From: Incurvaria masculella
Taxonomy: Eukaryota; Arthropoda; Insecta; Lepidoptera; Incurvariidae
Assembly: GCA_946894095.1 (NCBI GenBank)
Contig: OX335655.1
Location: forward strand, 14,942,001 to 15,006,000
Length of the DNA stretch: 64,000 nt
Reading direction: 5' to 3'
This document shows, piece by piece, positions 10,591 to 20,879 of this stretch. A program made the position numbers and the translations under genes. Positions within the stretch are counted from its first letter, which is position 1, and every line of letters starts with the position of its first letter. Below the pieces are notes generated by a model. That model saw only the letters and a program-made list of their open reading frames with translations, was not told where the DNA came from and searched no databases.

Positions 10591-10896
10591 AGTAGACCCC
10601 AGTACCTGTTAGCGTCCTTGGACGTCTTGATGGAGAATATGGAAAATATGAGTAATTAAAAATATTGCTTAAATGGTTTAGTACTAGATTATAATTTAAA
10701 ATAATACAATAAAAACCATCATTACTTTAAACGGAAGCACAACACGTTAATACACATTATCAAAATAAAATAATTCTTTCAAAAATATGACAAAATTGTT
10801 TTATGGATTATAACTTTTAATATATTTAATAAAATCAATGTATTTTTTTTAAAACAAAGCAAGCAATATACAAGACCAGACATAGTCCGTCTAAAT
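10591..10896. other. Unassigned AT-rich DNA
   Basis: Over 70% A+T by eye. Ends in TCTAAAT, the left target duplicate of the hAT-type MITE that follows. Confidence 0.5.
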
Positions 10897-11160
10897 CGGT
10901 GTTTCTTAACAGTTTTGAAGTCATGGCATGCGGAATTTGAAAATGATTACGGACCCCTTCCGAACTCACTTAAAGGGAAAGAAAAAAAAGGCATTTTGAA
11001 AAAAAATCCTACTTTATATTTATTACCACAGAAAAAGCAAAGATTTACTTTATTTTATCACGCGCTGCATTTATTCTCATAATATCAAACACGGACCCTC
11101 AGCACTCGTGCCACGGATCGCTAGCACTGATGCCACGGACCCCCAGGTTAAGAGACCCTG
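10897..11160. mobile_element. hAT-type MITE
   Basis: 264 bp with short imperfect inverted termini (CGGTGTTTCTTAAC left; the right end inverts to CAGGGTCTCTTAAC). It is flanked by an 8-bp duplication with one mismatch (GTCTAAAT at 10889-10896, TTCTAAAT at 11161-11168). An 8-bp duplication and CA(G/R)NG...TTAAC termini are typical of hAT elements. No transposase. Confidence 0.75.
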
Positions 11161-11334
11161 TTCTAAATTAATCTTTCAGTACGGAATTATCTGTAATTAT
11201 ATATCAATGCGACGATGTCGCCAAAGGAGACAGAGCGGTTCGCTGTCCCTGCCGCGACTGTGAGGCCATTTGCCCCTCGCTGTCTGTCTCAGCCTGTAGC
11301 AGTAGGCGTGGGTAAGCCTCGGCAAAGAATATAT

Positions 11335-11430
11335 AATACAAGACCTTGGTATGGGTGACCGCTCGACCGTGCAGGCAAGCCGTGGTTCGGATTCCAGGTA
11401 AGACTGTAGGTCCCCGTTCCATACGTCCCC
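11335..11430 (+). mobile_element. SINE-1 5S-like head fragment
   Basis: Carries the 5S-like block (CTTGGTATGGGTGACCG) and the GGTTCGGATTCC and CTGTAGGTCCCC blocks that precede the SINE-1 body. The body is missing; a LINE-A tail piece follows instead, on the same strand. Confidence 0.75.
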
Positions 11431-11436
11431 TTTCTA

Positions 11437-11520
11437 CCATCGCTCAAAGCGGAACAGGCAGGCACAGACCCGATTCACTGTCGACATTACGAAAATAAGC
11501 ACCAACCAATCCTCTAGATT
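11437..11520 (+). pseudogene. LINE-A 3' fragment
   Basis: Nucleotide match to the region after the RT frame of the LINE-A copy at 26730-26810: CGGAACAGG, then TCACTGTCGACATT, AAAATAAGCACC and TCTTCTAGA-like pieces. It directly follows a SINE-1 head, so the two may be one chimeric retrocopy. Confidence 0.7.
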
Positions 11521-11537
11521 CTTAGGGATTCTTACAT

Positions 11538-12017
11538 TTAAGGTGGCCCAACCCGGCGGCCTCAACTCATTTGCGGGCACGTTACAAAACCGTGCTGTTG
11601 CGCTCTGGGACCTTCTCTGTTTCTAAGAATAAGACAGGATCCGTGATGAGGAAGATGCAACCTGTCCACAAAAAAGACAATGTGCATAGTGTATGATTTG
11701 GTAAAATTTACGAAAATTTTAATTTCAAAACGACTTATAGCTAAAAGTAAACCTCGACCGCTGTTGTCAAAAATCTAACAAAAACCAAAAAGATTATAAA
11801 TCTTGAAAAGTTATTATATAAAACGCGCGAAAAATCCGAACTTTCAGACGTTATAACTTGGAAACCAAACACAATTTTACAATGCCAATGGTCATCAGAC
11901 ATCTAGTTCAATGAAATAAAGCTATTTTGAGCAAAATTTTGGATCTCTGACAAGAAATATAGGCGTGATCTTCTTTCCGCTTTTGTATGGGGAGATGAGC
12001 GGGTTGGGCCACCTTAA
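11538..12017 (+). mobile_element. MITE-T1 copy 2 (internally deleted)
   Basis: TTAA at both ends, GGTGGCCCAACCCGGCGG start, GGGTTGGGCCACC end. About 70 bp shorter than other copies through an internal deletion after the TTATAAATCTTG segment. Confidence 0.88.
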
Positions 12018-12349
12018 CATAACATTCGCTACATTTAACTAGATTGAACACATTGACAATTTTTCATTGACATGTTTGAAAATTGTCAGCTCATATTGCC
12101 TGTCGTCTGAAGTTCGGACCGCAGCCAGACACATTTCCGCTTCCGCCCCCTCTCACAGCTACGATTTACGCCCACGGCGAGCCTAGCGGTCACCTCAGTC
12201 GTCTGCTGCGCACGAGCGCGGCGGGTGCCTCCTTGACAACGGGCTGAATGATTAGCTCGAAACATCGGAGAATATCTCTACCTGCCGCGTGAAAAGCCTT
12301 AACATTTTTCAAACATGTCTAACGACCGCGGTAACCTCAAAAGTATCAT
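12018..12349. other. Unassigned, GC-rich centre
   Basis: GC-rich at 12110-12240. CATGTTTGAAAA near 12070 has a loose inverse near 12308, possibly an old foldback. No gene seen. Confidence 0.35.
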
Positions 12350-12573
12350 AATTTTTCATTGATGTTTCACCATCTTTCATCCAATGCGACGGTACCAACC
12401 CCGATTGGGTTAGTCTTACCAAGCCAGTAGCGAAGCTCAGATTACGAATGCAGCTCGAATTCATGACGAAAGGGACTTACCCAACTCAGAGAGAGAAAGA
12501 AAGTGCTGCATGAACGGGGCGGGGATTTCGACCCAAGACCTCTGGCATGGAAGGCAAGTCAACAAGAGCCAAA
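12350..12573 (-). mobile_element. SINE-1 copy, tRNA-like head, partial
   Basis: Minus strand: truncated tRNA-like head with GGTCTTGGGTCGAAATCCC, CATGCAGCACTTTCTTTC, GAGTTGG, and body up to GGTACCGTCGCATTGG. The tail is missing. Confidence 0.75.
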
Positions 12574-12610
12574 TCGAGTCGAGTATAGTATTTCTAATGA
12601 TAAAATCAAC

Positions 12611-12937
12611 AAAAAACCGGCCAAGTGCGAGTCGGACTCGCACACGAAGGGTTCCGTACCATCGTACAAGAGTTAACACAAACAAAAAAGTAACTTTTTT
12701 TGTATGGGCCCCCCATTTTTTTTATTTTATTTTACTATTTGCTTTTATAGCGGCAAAACAAATACACACTCTGTGAAAATTTCAGCTTCCTACCTATTAC
12801 GGTTGATGAGATACAGCCCTGTGACAGACGGACGGTCGGACGGACGGACGGACGGACGGACGGACGGACGGACGGACGGACGGACAGCGGAGGCTTAGTA
12901 ATAGGGCTCCGTTTTCACCCTTTGGGTACGGAACCCT
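12611..12937 (+). mobile_element. MITE-G copy 2 with (GGAC)n
   Basis: Complete copy: AAAACCGGCCAAGTGCGAG start, conserved centre, uninterrupted GGAC tetranucleotide array at about 12828-12886, then CGGAGGCTTAGTA and GGGTACGGAACCCTA. This is the longest GGAC run in the window. Confidence 0.9.
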
Positions 12938-12977
12938 ACCAACTAAGCGAACTAAGAAACAGTTATCCATAAACATA

Positions 12978-14262
12978 ATAGGTCGGGGAAAAAGTCTTTT
13001 CGCATTATAGTATGTATGAACTTGTAATAAAATCTCTTTGGCTATACTATTTGTATCTGGCTGGTTTTGGTATCATTGAAAGTTTAAATTTTAAAGAACA
13101 TAATTCCAAATTCAAATTAGGAAAATGTGTGATTCTCATTTGTTTTTCGTACTGTCACAATGAGTGAATCTAATGAAGAAATTCGATACATTTTAAAATT
13201 TTACTACAAAAAAGGTAAAAATGCAACGCAAGCCGCGAAAAAAATTTGCGATGTTTATGGACCTAGTGCAGTGTCTGTGAGAGTAGCACAAATTTGGTTT
13301 AAGCGTTTTCAATCCGGAAATTTTGATGTCAAAGATGCACGTCGCTCTGGTCGCCCTATTACGGATAAAATGGATGCCATTTTTGAAAAAGTGGAGCAAG
13401 ATCGGCATATCAGTAGTTACGACGTAGCTGAAGAACTAGGAATTGACCACAAAACAGTTTTGGCGCATTTGAAAAAAACTGGGTACACAAAAAAGCTCGA
13501 TATTTGGGTACCTTACGAGCTCACTGAAAGAAACCTAATGAAGCGTGTACTCATTTGTGATTCTTTATTACGACGTAATGAAACCGAACCATTTTTGAAG
13601 AAGCTGATAACTGGTGATGAAAAGTGGATCACGTACGACAAGAACGTGCGAAAAAGGTCGTGGTCAAAGGCCGGTCAAGCTTCACAGACTGTGGCGAAAC
13701 CCGGGTTAACTCGCAACAAGGTGATGCTGTGTGTGTGGTGGGATTGGAAGGGCATTATTCATTATGAGCTGTTACCACCAGGCAGGACCATCGATTCTGA
13801 ACTCTACTGCGAACAACTGATGAGATTAAAGCAAGAAGTTGAGAGAAAGCGGCCGGAATTAATCAACTGAAGGGGTGTTGTTTTTTCATAATGATAACGC
13901 TAGACCTCACACATCTTTAGCCACTCAGCAAAAACTAAGAGAGTTTGGCTGGGAGGTGTTAATGCATCCGCCGTATAGTCCTGACCTTGCACCTTCAGAT
14001 TTCCACCTGTTTAGGTCTCTTCAGAATTATTTAGGCAGTGTCAGGTTAACATCACGAGAGGACTGCCAAAACCACTTGTCGCGGTATATTGATCAGAAGT
14101 CCCAATATTTCTATAGCAATGGGATCATGTCCCTACCTACAAGATGGCAAAAAGTTATCGAACAAAATGGTACCTACATACTTTAGTTAAATGTAAATAA
14201 ACCATATTAAAAATGTTTTGAATTTTCTTAAAAAATGCGAAGAAACTTTTTCCCCAACCTAA
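12978..14262 (+). mobile_element. Mariner (Tc1/mariner, D34D) element
   Basis: 1285 bp, flanked by the TA duplication (12976-12977 and 14263-14264). Terminal inverted repeats of about 28 bp match at 24 positions: left starts ATAGGTCGGGGAAAAAGTC, right (inverted) TTAGGTTGGGGAAAAAGTT. Length and termini are normal for mariner. The transposase inside is dead (see 13160-14186). Confidence 0.96.
13160..14186 (+). pseudogene. Mariner transposase, broken by a stop and a frameshift
   Basis: The first frame (13160-13870, 236 residues) has the paired helix-turn-helix DNA-binding part with GRP at 64-66, the WVPYELT signature at 116-122, and the first catalytic aspartate D153 in TGDEKW. The second frame (to 14186, 103 residues) has the second aspartate (HNDNARPH) and the third (YSPDLAPSD), 34 residues apart, giving the mariner D,D34D triad. 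Two lesions separate them: a TGA at 13868-13870 where the family has a sense codon, and one extra T in the run at 13881-13886. It would have cut and pasted the element at TA sites; in this state it cannot. Confidence 0.94.
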
Positions 14263-14509
14263 TATGTAGACCTTGGACCTAACCCGCGAGTACTAATCAA
14301 TTTATGAAACTGGCTCGAGGCCTCGCTTCGCACCGACTCCTCGGGGACAGTCTGGCTCTGGCTAGTCTAATAATGCGCCTAGCCGGGTCGCTATGCCAGA
14401 GTAATTCCCTCGTGATGCATCTCAAAGCTTTTCAGGCGAAGTGTTACCGATTTCTTAATGCAGAAACCGGTGCGTACGTGAAGCAAGGACACATTAATTA
14501 AAGAAAGAG
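14263..14509. other. Unassigned mariner flank
   Basis: Begins with the TA duplicate. No recognised feature until the SINE-2 copy. A 65-codon plus frame (14304-14501) has no motif. Confidence 0.4.
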
Positions 14510-14695
14510 CCCTGTAAAAAGAACTACTTTACGAATATACTGCAAGGCTGGACCCGAACCGGCAAAACATACCATTCGCGGGTATTGCGTCTAACCAATT
14601 TCGCCACCTGCTGTATACCCATAATTTGGAATTCTCTTACAGTCCCTCTTCCCGTAATCAATGCCTCCTACTAACACAGCATTTAAGATTATACC
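14510..14695 (-). mobile_element. SINE-2 copy 1, tRNA-like
   Basis: On the minus strand: GATTACGGGAAGAGGGACTG, then an A-box-like TGGCGAAATTGGTTAGACGC and a B-box-like GGTTCGGGTCC about 40 bp later. These are the internal pol III promoter of a tRNA-derived SINE. Joined to a LINE-B fragment upstream on the same strand. Confidence 0.8.
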
Positions 14696-14699
14696 TAAA

Positions 14700-14815
14700 T
14701 TATACCTACAGTATTCTATCACCGGCCTAATCTGTGAATAGTACAGAATTAGTAGAAAAGAAAAGAACCTTTTGCAACGGCACAGGATTTTTGCTTTTTT
14801 GCTGATCAATTAGTT
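14700..14815 (-). pseudogene. LINE-B RT fragment
   Basis: Minus-strand translation SKKAKILCRCKRFFSFLLI, then LYYSQIRPVIEYC: the RT thumb of the same LINE-B family. On the same strand it is followed by SINE-2. Confidence 0.7.
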
Positions 14816-16687
14816 TGAAGACAAAAATAAAGATCTTATTTTCCTCCAAACCTTGCATTTAAAAACTCGTAAATAAAACTTGACAGGAATGACATTTTTG
14901 ACGTATCCAAGGTGAGGTCATCCTGCAATCCTACGGTACCGAGGGACACCTACAATTAGCTTTGAGTTTTATTTCCCATTACTTACAGATGATGATTGTA
15001 CATTCAAACATAGTTGAGAATATCTACTAGTTACTGTGTAAACAAACCCCTAGCAACATTGAATCGGAGGTTGCATTTAATCATCTTTTACGTTTCACCG
15101 GAAGTTCATGCTTTAATCTTTGGTTGACTGTGCTCAGCAGAGGTTATTAATATGCCCAATTGGTTATAGTTTCAACCTTAGTACACCTGCTGTCGCACAG
15201 TAAATGACCATTGAAGGCCGCTGCGCTAATGTAGGGAGCTCGTAACAGTTCCGCACGACAATCACTTAGCATAATAACAGTTCCATCGTAAAAGTAAGTG
15301 GGGTCGCCGTCGCGTCGCGGCTGACGCAGGGTTCTCAACCGCCTGGATTTCGACTTTCGGACTATTGGGTTTTGGAACCCATTTCATTTCATTTATTTCT
15401 GGTAGTCAAACTACACTAAGTACCGGTAAAAAACTGAAAGATCTGCGGATTCGATCATCTCACTAAAGAAGAATCCGCAAAGAAACTTTACGAGTTTTCC
15501 GTCCACAGTATTGAAATACATACTCAGGTCGCGGTCCGATTTGAACCATCGTTACTAAAAGCACGCTTAAATTGGTCCGATTCGCGCTTACAGCCCTCAA
15601 AATGGCGTCCCGTGAACGGTATGAAGTTATCGCTGTCTCACAATGCCGTACACAGTGCTCACGCTTTGGAGGTAGGGCACTGTGTGTGCAACTGGTAATG
15701 TGACTTTTTGACGTTACTGAAGAGTAATCTATCGTCTTAGCACCGTTCACAAACCTTTGAATGTACCTCAGTTGAAAATTCAAGTTCAACTTGGAGCAAT
15801 TTTCCATGATTCGGGACACTTGTATACGCTTTTAGCAGTGTATTGTTTACAATTCAAATCGGAACGCGCAGTTAGATCTAAATGCTTCTGCCAAACCATT
15901 TTTGGTAGAACAGTTTAAGACAAAGAATAAAAACCACATAAACAGCCACCCTCAGTGCAAATGGTTAGAAATAGAACTTACTTAACTTACAATTGAATGT
16001 TGTGGCCAGGTCGCTAACCTCCGACCGGGTGCATTTGTCTAGTCGGATTTGATCGAGGAGCCCAACATTCATATTTACGAAGGAGCTAGATGCCTTGTCA
16101 GGAAGATTCCTATATTTGAGAATGACTTTATCGAATTATATAGAAAACATGAATATTCTCTTTGCCAATTTGGATTTTTCAGACTTAATTCCAAACACGC
16201 AAAATTACCGAAAATTTATATTGATTTTAGTACAGTGACCAGAATAAATGTGGTGGCCGGTTGAGGGGGCTGGACAAGTTGGCAACCCTGGGTTGATCAT
16301 GAAATGTAACTAACATATGGCTAACAAACATGTTACTTACAATGTTATACGTATGTTGTTAAACTTCATGTCAATTAGATAAACACATTCAATAGAGCTA
16401 TAACTCTACATAGGTATTCTGCCTTTTTAAGAATAAGCTGATTATGCTTATCTATGGAACATAAGTATTTCGGAAATGCGGTGTGTGTGTTGGGCTAATA
16501 TTAGCTATTCTATTCTGTCGTTGGTAATCATATTGTGTGTCGCTATATTCTTAACAATGTAGGCAAAATATCAAATATAGCTAGACAATATAAGAACAGT
16601 TATTTTTAAAAATAATAAAATATGGTTTCTCTTATCCCCTTACACAATTTAATTCCATCCGGTGTTATCACGCTCTAATTAACCTCA
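14816..16687. other. Unassigned 1.9 kb
   Basis: No repeat or gene recognised. The longest frame (15463-15819, minus, 118 codons) shows no domain. This is one of the longer repeat-poor stretches, so it may be older unique sequence. Confidence 0.4.
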
Positions 16688-17051
16688 GTGGCCCAGTGGC
16701 GCGACACTTCGGCGATCGCTCTCCGAAGTTAAGCAACGCTGGGGGGGTCTTGGATGGGTGACCATTCGACCGTTGAGAGAGGCTGGCCGTGGTTCGGATT
16801 CCACGTTAAACTGTAGGTCCCCTTCCTTACTTACTAGGGTTTATCCCGCCCGGGTTGGTACCATCGCATTGGATAAACGATGGTCGAAGCGGCAATGAAA
16901 ATTGTCCGTGTTTTCCATCCAGTTCAATGTGGCCGTGCAATATAAGGAAGGTCCTGGCATGGCACCTAGTTCCCATGTGGTGTGTTGGGCTAATACCATG
17001 ACAGAAGGTGTGGTATTAGCCATCCATGTCCAGTCATATAAAAAAAAAAAA
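16688..17051 (+). mobile_element. SINE-1, full length, 5S-like head
   Basis: Reference copy of the 5S-headed form. The head has CCGAAGTTAAGCAACGCTGGG at 16723-16743 and GTCTTGGATGGGTGACC at 16747-16763, close matches to the box A to box C internal promoter of 5S rRNA. Then GTGGTTCGGATTCCACG (B-box-like), CTGTAGGTCCCC, and the shared body: GGTTGGTACCATCGCATTGG, GTCGAAGCGGCAATGA, TTCCATCCAGTTCAATGTGG, AGGTCCTGGCATGGCACC, GGTATTAGCCATCCATGTCC, A-rich tail. No open frame. LINE machinery presumably moves it. Copies at 34153-34290 and 41211-41565 carry a tRNA-like head on the same body. Confidence 0.88.
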
Positions 17052-17942
17052 AATTATCACGTTGAGTTGGTAATGCAACAGTCCCCTCATCTAATACTCA
17101 ACCAAGACTAGACCTAATCAAGACTAGTTCTCTCGACTAGGTTTCGTCTTTGGCAGACAGAGACAAATTATTACTGTCGGAACCATATCATTATTTCAAA
17201 TGCTTGCCTTTTTTTTCAAAATCAACAAGTTCAATTCCCGGTTAGAAAGGATATGGTTTCTAAAAATCGAATAATGAAGCATTAGTTTTTGTCAAAATCG
17301 ACCTCGTGACTCCATTGAGAGTTTATCGCTTCTTCTTTTAGTTTCGGATTTGCCCATGAAAAAAATTCACCTTTATATTGTTATTTTTTTATGTATTTTC
17401 AAATTAAGTTGATAGGAGAACAATTTGGGAAAAAACGCGTCTGACCGATAGACACCAACCAGGACATTTTTTGTTTTTTGCGACGGACCCCTAAACTTTG
17501 GAAGATTTTGATTCTCTCCAGACGGCGACGCGAAGCGGCGAGACGGCTGCGAAATCCAGAATTTAATAACGTAGACAAACATCTCTAACACGCCCTGCAC
17601 TGCTGGGATTACCTTCAAACTCGCGAAAGCATTGCAAATTCTCCCGTATTTTCACACAGTTGTGTGATACTTTCGTTCAGTAGCGGGTGTGCCGGAATAA
17701 CGAAAGAATTCCAAGAGTGAGTGAAAAATTCAGACCTACAGAGTGGTCGCAGCCTCGCAGCAAACATTTTGAGCAAAGGATTCTTTATAGAAACCTTTAA
17801 CTGCCTAAAGTTAGGTAAGTACATAAATGTATGCTTAAAGAAGACTTGCTTGTAAAACACGGTAATTTTAAGAAACCAACTTCTGAAACTAACGGCTCAC
17901 AAACAAAACAATTTATTACTTACAGTGCACCTAGTCCGACTT
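17052..17942. other. Unassigned
   Basis: AT-rich, with a denser segment at 17500-17560. Minus frames of 81 codons (17373-17618 and 17615-17860) show no motif. Confidence 0.4.
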
Positions 17943-18211
17943 CTCACCTAAATTGACGTTTACCCCTCAACGATCGACTAGCGTTTTCAAATGTATGGAC
18001 AATTGAAGAGCGCGCGCAGTTGGTGTAAAGCGAACTAATGTTTGGCAGTCCGAGTATGATTTGACAGCTTACGCATCGTTGCCGTACGTTGACGTTTCTG
18101 TTTACGCCCACTCCGCGTTTTCATATGTACAAATCGCTAGATTTATTTAGACAGGTTGAAGAAGTAAAACCACAGACTAAGTAGTAAAAGTTGTATGGGT
18201 TTGACGTTTTT
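17943..18211 (+). mobile_element. MITE-C copy 1, truncated
   Basis: Begins CTCACCTAAATTGACGTTTA and keeps most of the MITE-C interior (CGATCGACT, GATTTGACAGCTTA, CTCCGCGTTTTCATA, GAAGAAGTAAAACCACAGA), but the right terminus is replaced by MITE-G at 18212. Confidence 0.8.
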
Positions 18212-18318
18212 TAGGGTTCCGTACCCAAAGGGTGAAAACGGAACCCTATTACAAGCCTCCGCTGTCCGTCCGTCCATCCGCCCGTCCATCCGCCCGTCCG
18301 TCCGTCCGTCCGTCCGAA
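18212..18318 (-). mobile_element. MITE-G copy 3, truncated
   Basis: Minus orientation: TTAGGGTTCCGTACCCAAAG, then CTCCGCTGTCCGTCC with a degenerate GTCC array. The rest of the element is absent. It abuts, and presumably interrupted, MITE-C. Confidence 0.85.
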
Positions 18319-18329
18319 TCTCATTTATC

Positions 18330-18535
18330 AGTTAATAGAAAATCGTTGATAAAATGCCCATAGTGTAGTAGTTATTTTACAATCATCACTTTTTCATAAT
18401 AACACAGAACATTAAAAAAAACCTTAAATACCTCAAAAACTATTGATTTCACGGGGCCAAATTTGTTGCAAATCAGCTCTAGAATGACCCCTTAAAAGGA
18501 ATGTATCGAATTACCAAACAACCTGTATATTCTGT
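18330..18535. repeat. Dispersed repeat, copy 1
   Basis: About 190 bp shared with 60196-60383: AGAAAATCG, AAATGCCCA, GTGTAGTAGTT, TCATCACTTTTTCATAATAA, GCTCTAGAATGACCCCTTA and a final CCTGTATATT. No coding capacity; class unknown. Confidence 0.75.
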
Positions 18536-19116
18536 GGTCATACTCTGGGCAACAGAACGCGTCAAACATTCCAGTGGCCTTTTTGAGCTTACGTATTTAA
18601 GTATTGTTACGATGACGACGGCGTGTGCCTATTGCCGATGCGGTGCTGACCTGGAGTTAGGTTCATCTCATCTTGACATGGTCGGTCAGCGCGCAGTTGG
18701 CGGCAGTGAGTCACTCAACGGTACTGGGTGATGGAGCGGAGAAGTTCCCAGTGCTTCGCAGTGGTGTCAGTCGTCCTCTTCCTAGTTGGTGTATCTTACC
18801 ACCTATCACAACGGGTGCTAGTGGCCATGGGGCGGTAAATGTCAGCGCTGGTTAGGTGGGGGCGGAGGAGCTGCGGTGCTACCGTCAGGTCAGGGGGCGA
18901 CACGGCGTGAGGACGTCGTGTTCTTCAGTCGAGCTCACGAATTCAGCGAAGGTAAACACGTCGGCTCGCTAGCCCGGAGTGAAAAGCGTGTTGGAGGTCG
19001 TTTATTCACTGTTTGTTTTGGGAACGTGTCGCAGTATATGTAATTTGGACGACGCGCTAGTTTATGGATCGACGCAGCGAAGCGGTGTTATGTAGGTTAC
19101 CGCTACACAACATGCA
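18536..19116. other. Unassigned GC-rich stretch
   Basis: Distinctly GC-richer than its surroundings (about 18630-18960). No splice-supported frame or known domain. It could be a degraded retroelement or host exon; I cannot decide. Confidence 0.35.
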
Positions 19117-19195
19117 CATTGCCGGCCGGCATGGTTTTCGCAGCCTCCGTGCAAGTTCTAAAGCTCATGGGCATTGTTGGGCGCCTCTTAAAAAT
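19117..19195 (+). pseudogene. LINE-A 3' fragment
   Basis: Matches the 3' end of the LINE-A copy at 26910-26990: CCGGCCGGCATGGTTTTCG, then a run ending CATGGGC and GTTGGGCGCCTCTTA. Confidence 0.75.
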
Positions 19196-19284
19196 ATTCA
19201 GTAACCCAAAGTCAGATACCCTAGATGGGACCCACACATTTTATTCTGCGCATCACGCGGGCGCGTCAGGTTTTGGAAGCTGCC

Positions 19285-19508
19285 GCAACCTGCAGGTGTA
19301 TTCCTGGCATTCAGTAATCAGGAATCTAGAAAACAGCTTTTGTAGCGGTTTTCAAAGCGATTTTCTTGACGAAAATATTCTAGAGCATAGTTTTTTTGAT
19401 CAATCAAGGTTTTCCGTAATAAAACTCGCTTTGAAAATTGCTATAAAAGCGGTTTTCCATCCTCAGGATAACTGATTCCTGCATGCCAGGAATAGACCTG
19501 CTGTACCC
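19285..19508. mobile_element. FB-3 foldback element
   Basis: Nearly palindromic. Outer arms (CAGGTGTATTCCTGGCAT left, GCCAGGAATAGACCTG right) and inner arms (GTAGCGGTTTTCAAAGCGA left, TCGCTTTGAAAATTGCTATA right) pair imperfectly over about 100 bp each. No frame, so a non-autonomous hairpin MITE. Confidence 0.75.
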
Positions 19509-19809
19509 GTTCGCATGTAATGCATGTCAGAATAGAGTCAATCAGACACGCCGACAAGACCAGCGTACTTCAGGCGGCCTTCAAGCGGACGATTCGGCCG
19601 TCGAGTGGGTAGGCAGCGGGAACGAAGTAGGTTTGCTGCGCATTCGCCGCCGACGCGAGACAACACGCCATTCAATTACAGCCGCTGTCGTCAACAACAG
19701 CGCCGCGGCGCTCCGCGAGTGGTGAGCAAACAGATAAGGGCGGTCTCTCTGCGACGCAACCGAAGCAATATTTGATAATAATAATAATGTATCCACCAAC
19801 CGCTTATCC
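19509..19809. other. Unassigned
   Basis: GC-rich at 19560-19730 with overlapping frames on both strands and no motif. Ends in an (ATA)n run. Confidence 0.4.
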
Positions 19810-19905
19810 ATTAATCCATACTAATCCATACTAATATCCATGCTTATCCACAATAATATTGTAAATGCGAAAGTAACTGTTGCGTTTTCACGCCGCTGAC
19901 TCAAT
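19810..19905 (+). repeat. Lepidopteran dispersed repeat fragment
   Basis: 'atccatactaat' occurs in a degenerate triplicate, followed by 'attgtaaatgcgaaagtaac'. Same family as 2973-3050. Confidence 0.6.
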
Positions 19906-19942
19906 TTTGATAAATTTCGGAATATAGATAGTCTGAGGAGTG

Positions 19943-20200
19943 TGACATGTATGCATGTATAATCGACCGTGAAGCAAGGATACATTAGTTGAAGAAAGAG
20001 CCCAGTAAAAGGAACTAATTTACGAATATTACAAGGCTACTACTACAAGGCTGGAACCGAACTAGCAAAACATACCATTCGCGGGTAGCGCGTCTACCAA
20101 TTTCACCACCGGCTGTGTACCCATAATTTGGAATTCTCCTACAATCCCTCCTGCCGTAATGAATGTCTTCTACTAACACAGTGTTTAAGATTATACTTAC
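19943..20200 (-). mobile_element. SINE-2 copy 2
   Basis: Minus strand: TTACGGCAGGAGGGATTG, A-box-like TGGTGAAATTGGTAGACGC, a short insertion that duplicates 'ctacaaggct', then an arm sequence ending CATGTCACA. The arm (GACCGTGAAGCAAGGATACA) is the one found inverted on both sides of the 62347 copy. Confidence 0.75.
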
Positions 20201-20230
20201 AAACATGTATTTAACGCTTCATTTGCGTTG

Positions 20231-20425
20231 CGGACATTGACTGCAAATATTGAACATTCAAACATATTGCTGTCATCACCAAAATCGTATTTGGCATCGT
20301 TGACTTAAGTAAATATACTTTTTCGTACTAAGCAGGTATCTCGCTTATTCCAAGGAATGTGACATGCCTGTATGTATAATCGACCATGAAGCAAGGATAC
20401 AATAATAGAAAAAAGAACCCATTAA
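20231..20425. repeat. SINE-2-associated repeat pieces
   Basis: 20231-20282 (GACATTGACTGCAAATATTG, then AACATTCAAACATATTG) recurs at 23671-23700 and 47098-47162. 20347-20405 is another SINE-2 arm (CCAAGGAATGTGACATG, then AATCGACCATGAAGCAAGG). Confidence 0.6.
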
Positions 20426-20879
20426 AAGAATGAGATAGTCTGGACCTTGGAGATGGACATAGAGTACCTTTTGTGGCGAAAATTAAACTCGAAGCCGGTG
20501 AAATAGGGGATTAAGGTCTGTACGGGGAACTCATTTAATATCTAGGATATAATTCAGACCGACATCAGTCCAAAATGACATTGACTCGAGCGGAGCCGGG
20601 TACCTCAATTTTTTTATTGTAGTGCACCCTGCAAGTTATCCGATTTGCTATCATAATCCCATAATGCGAGCCTGTCAGCCACACGAAGATTCCTCCTCGC
20701 GTTGTTTCTCTAAGCCGGGATATCACCCCTCTTTTTGCCAGGGATTGGACTTGGTATCTCTTATTACCACTCTACCACACCACTGGCCGATACCGCTGGG
20801 TTATTAAAGTAGTTATTATAGAGTTAGTCGAGCATACTTTTTCTCCCGACAAAACGACTAAACACATAATAGTCGTAAA
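20426..20879. other. Unassigned flank of the satellite
   Basis: No recognisable gene or repeat. Ends where the first satellite unit begins. Confidence 0.45.

Noticed and set aside
12828..12886. An independent GGAC microsatellite locus
   Set aside because: It sits at a fixed place inside MITE-G and recurs there in the other copies.
16720..16763. A 5S rRNA gene
   Set aside because: Only the box A to box C stretch resembles 5S. The 5' third and the 3' end are absent, and the sequence continues into a SINE body repeated elsewhere in the window.
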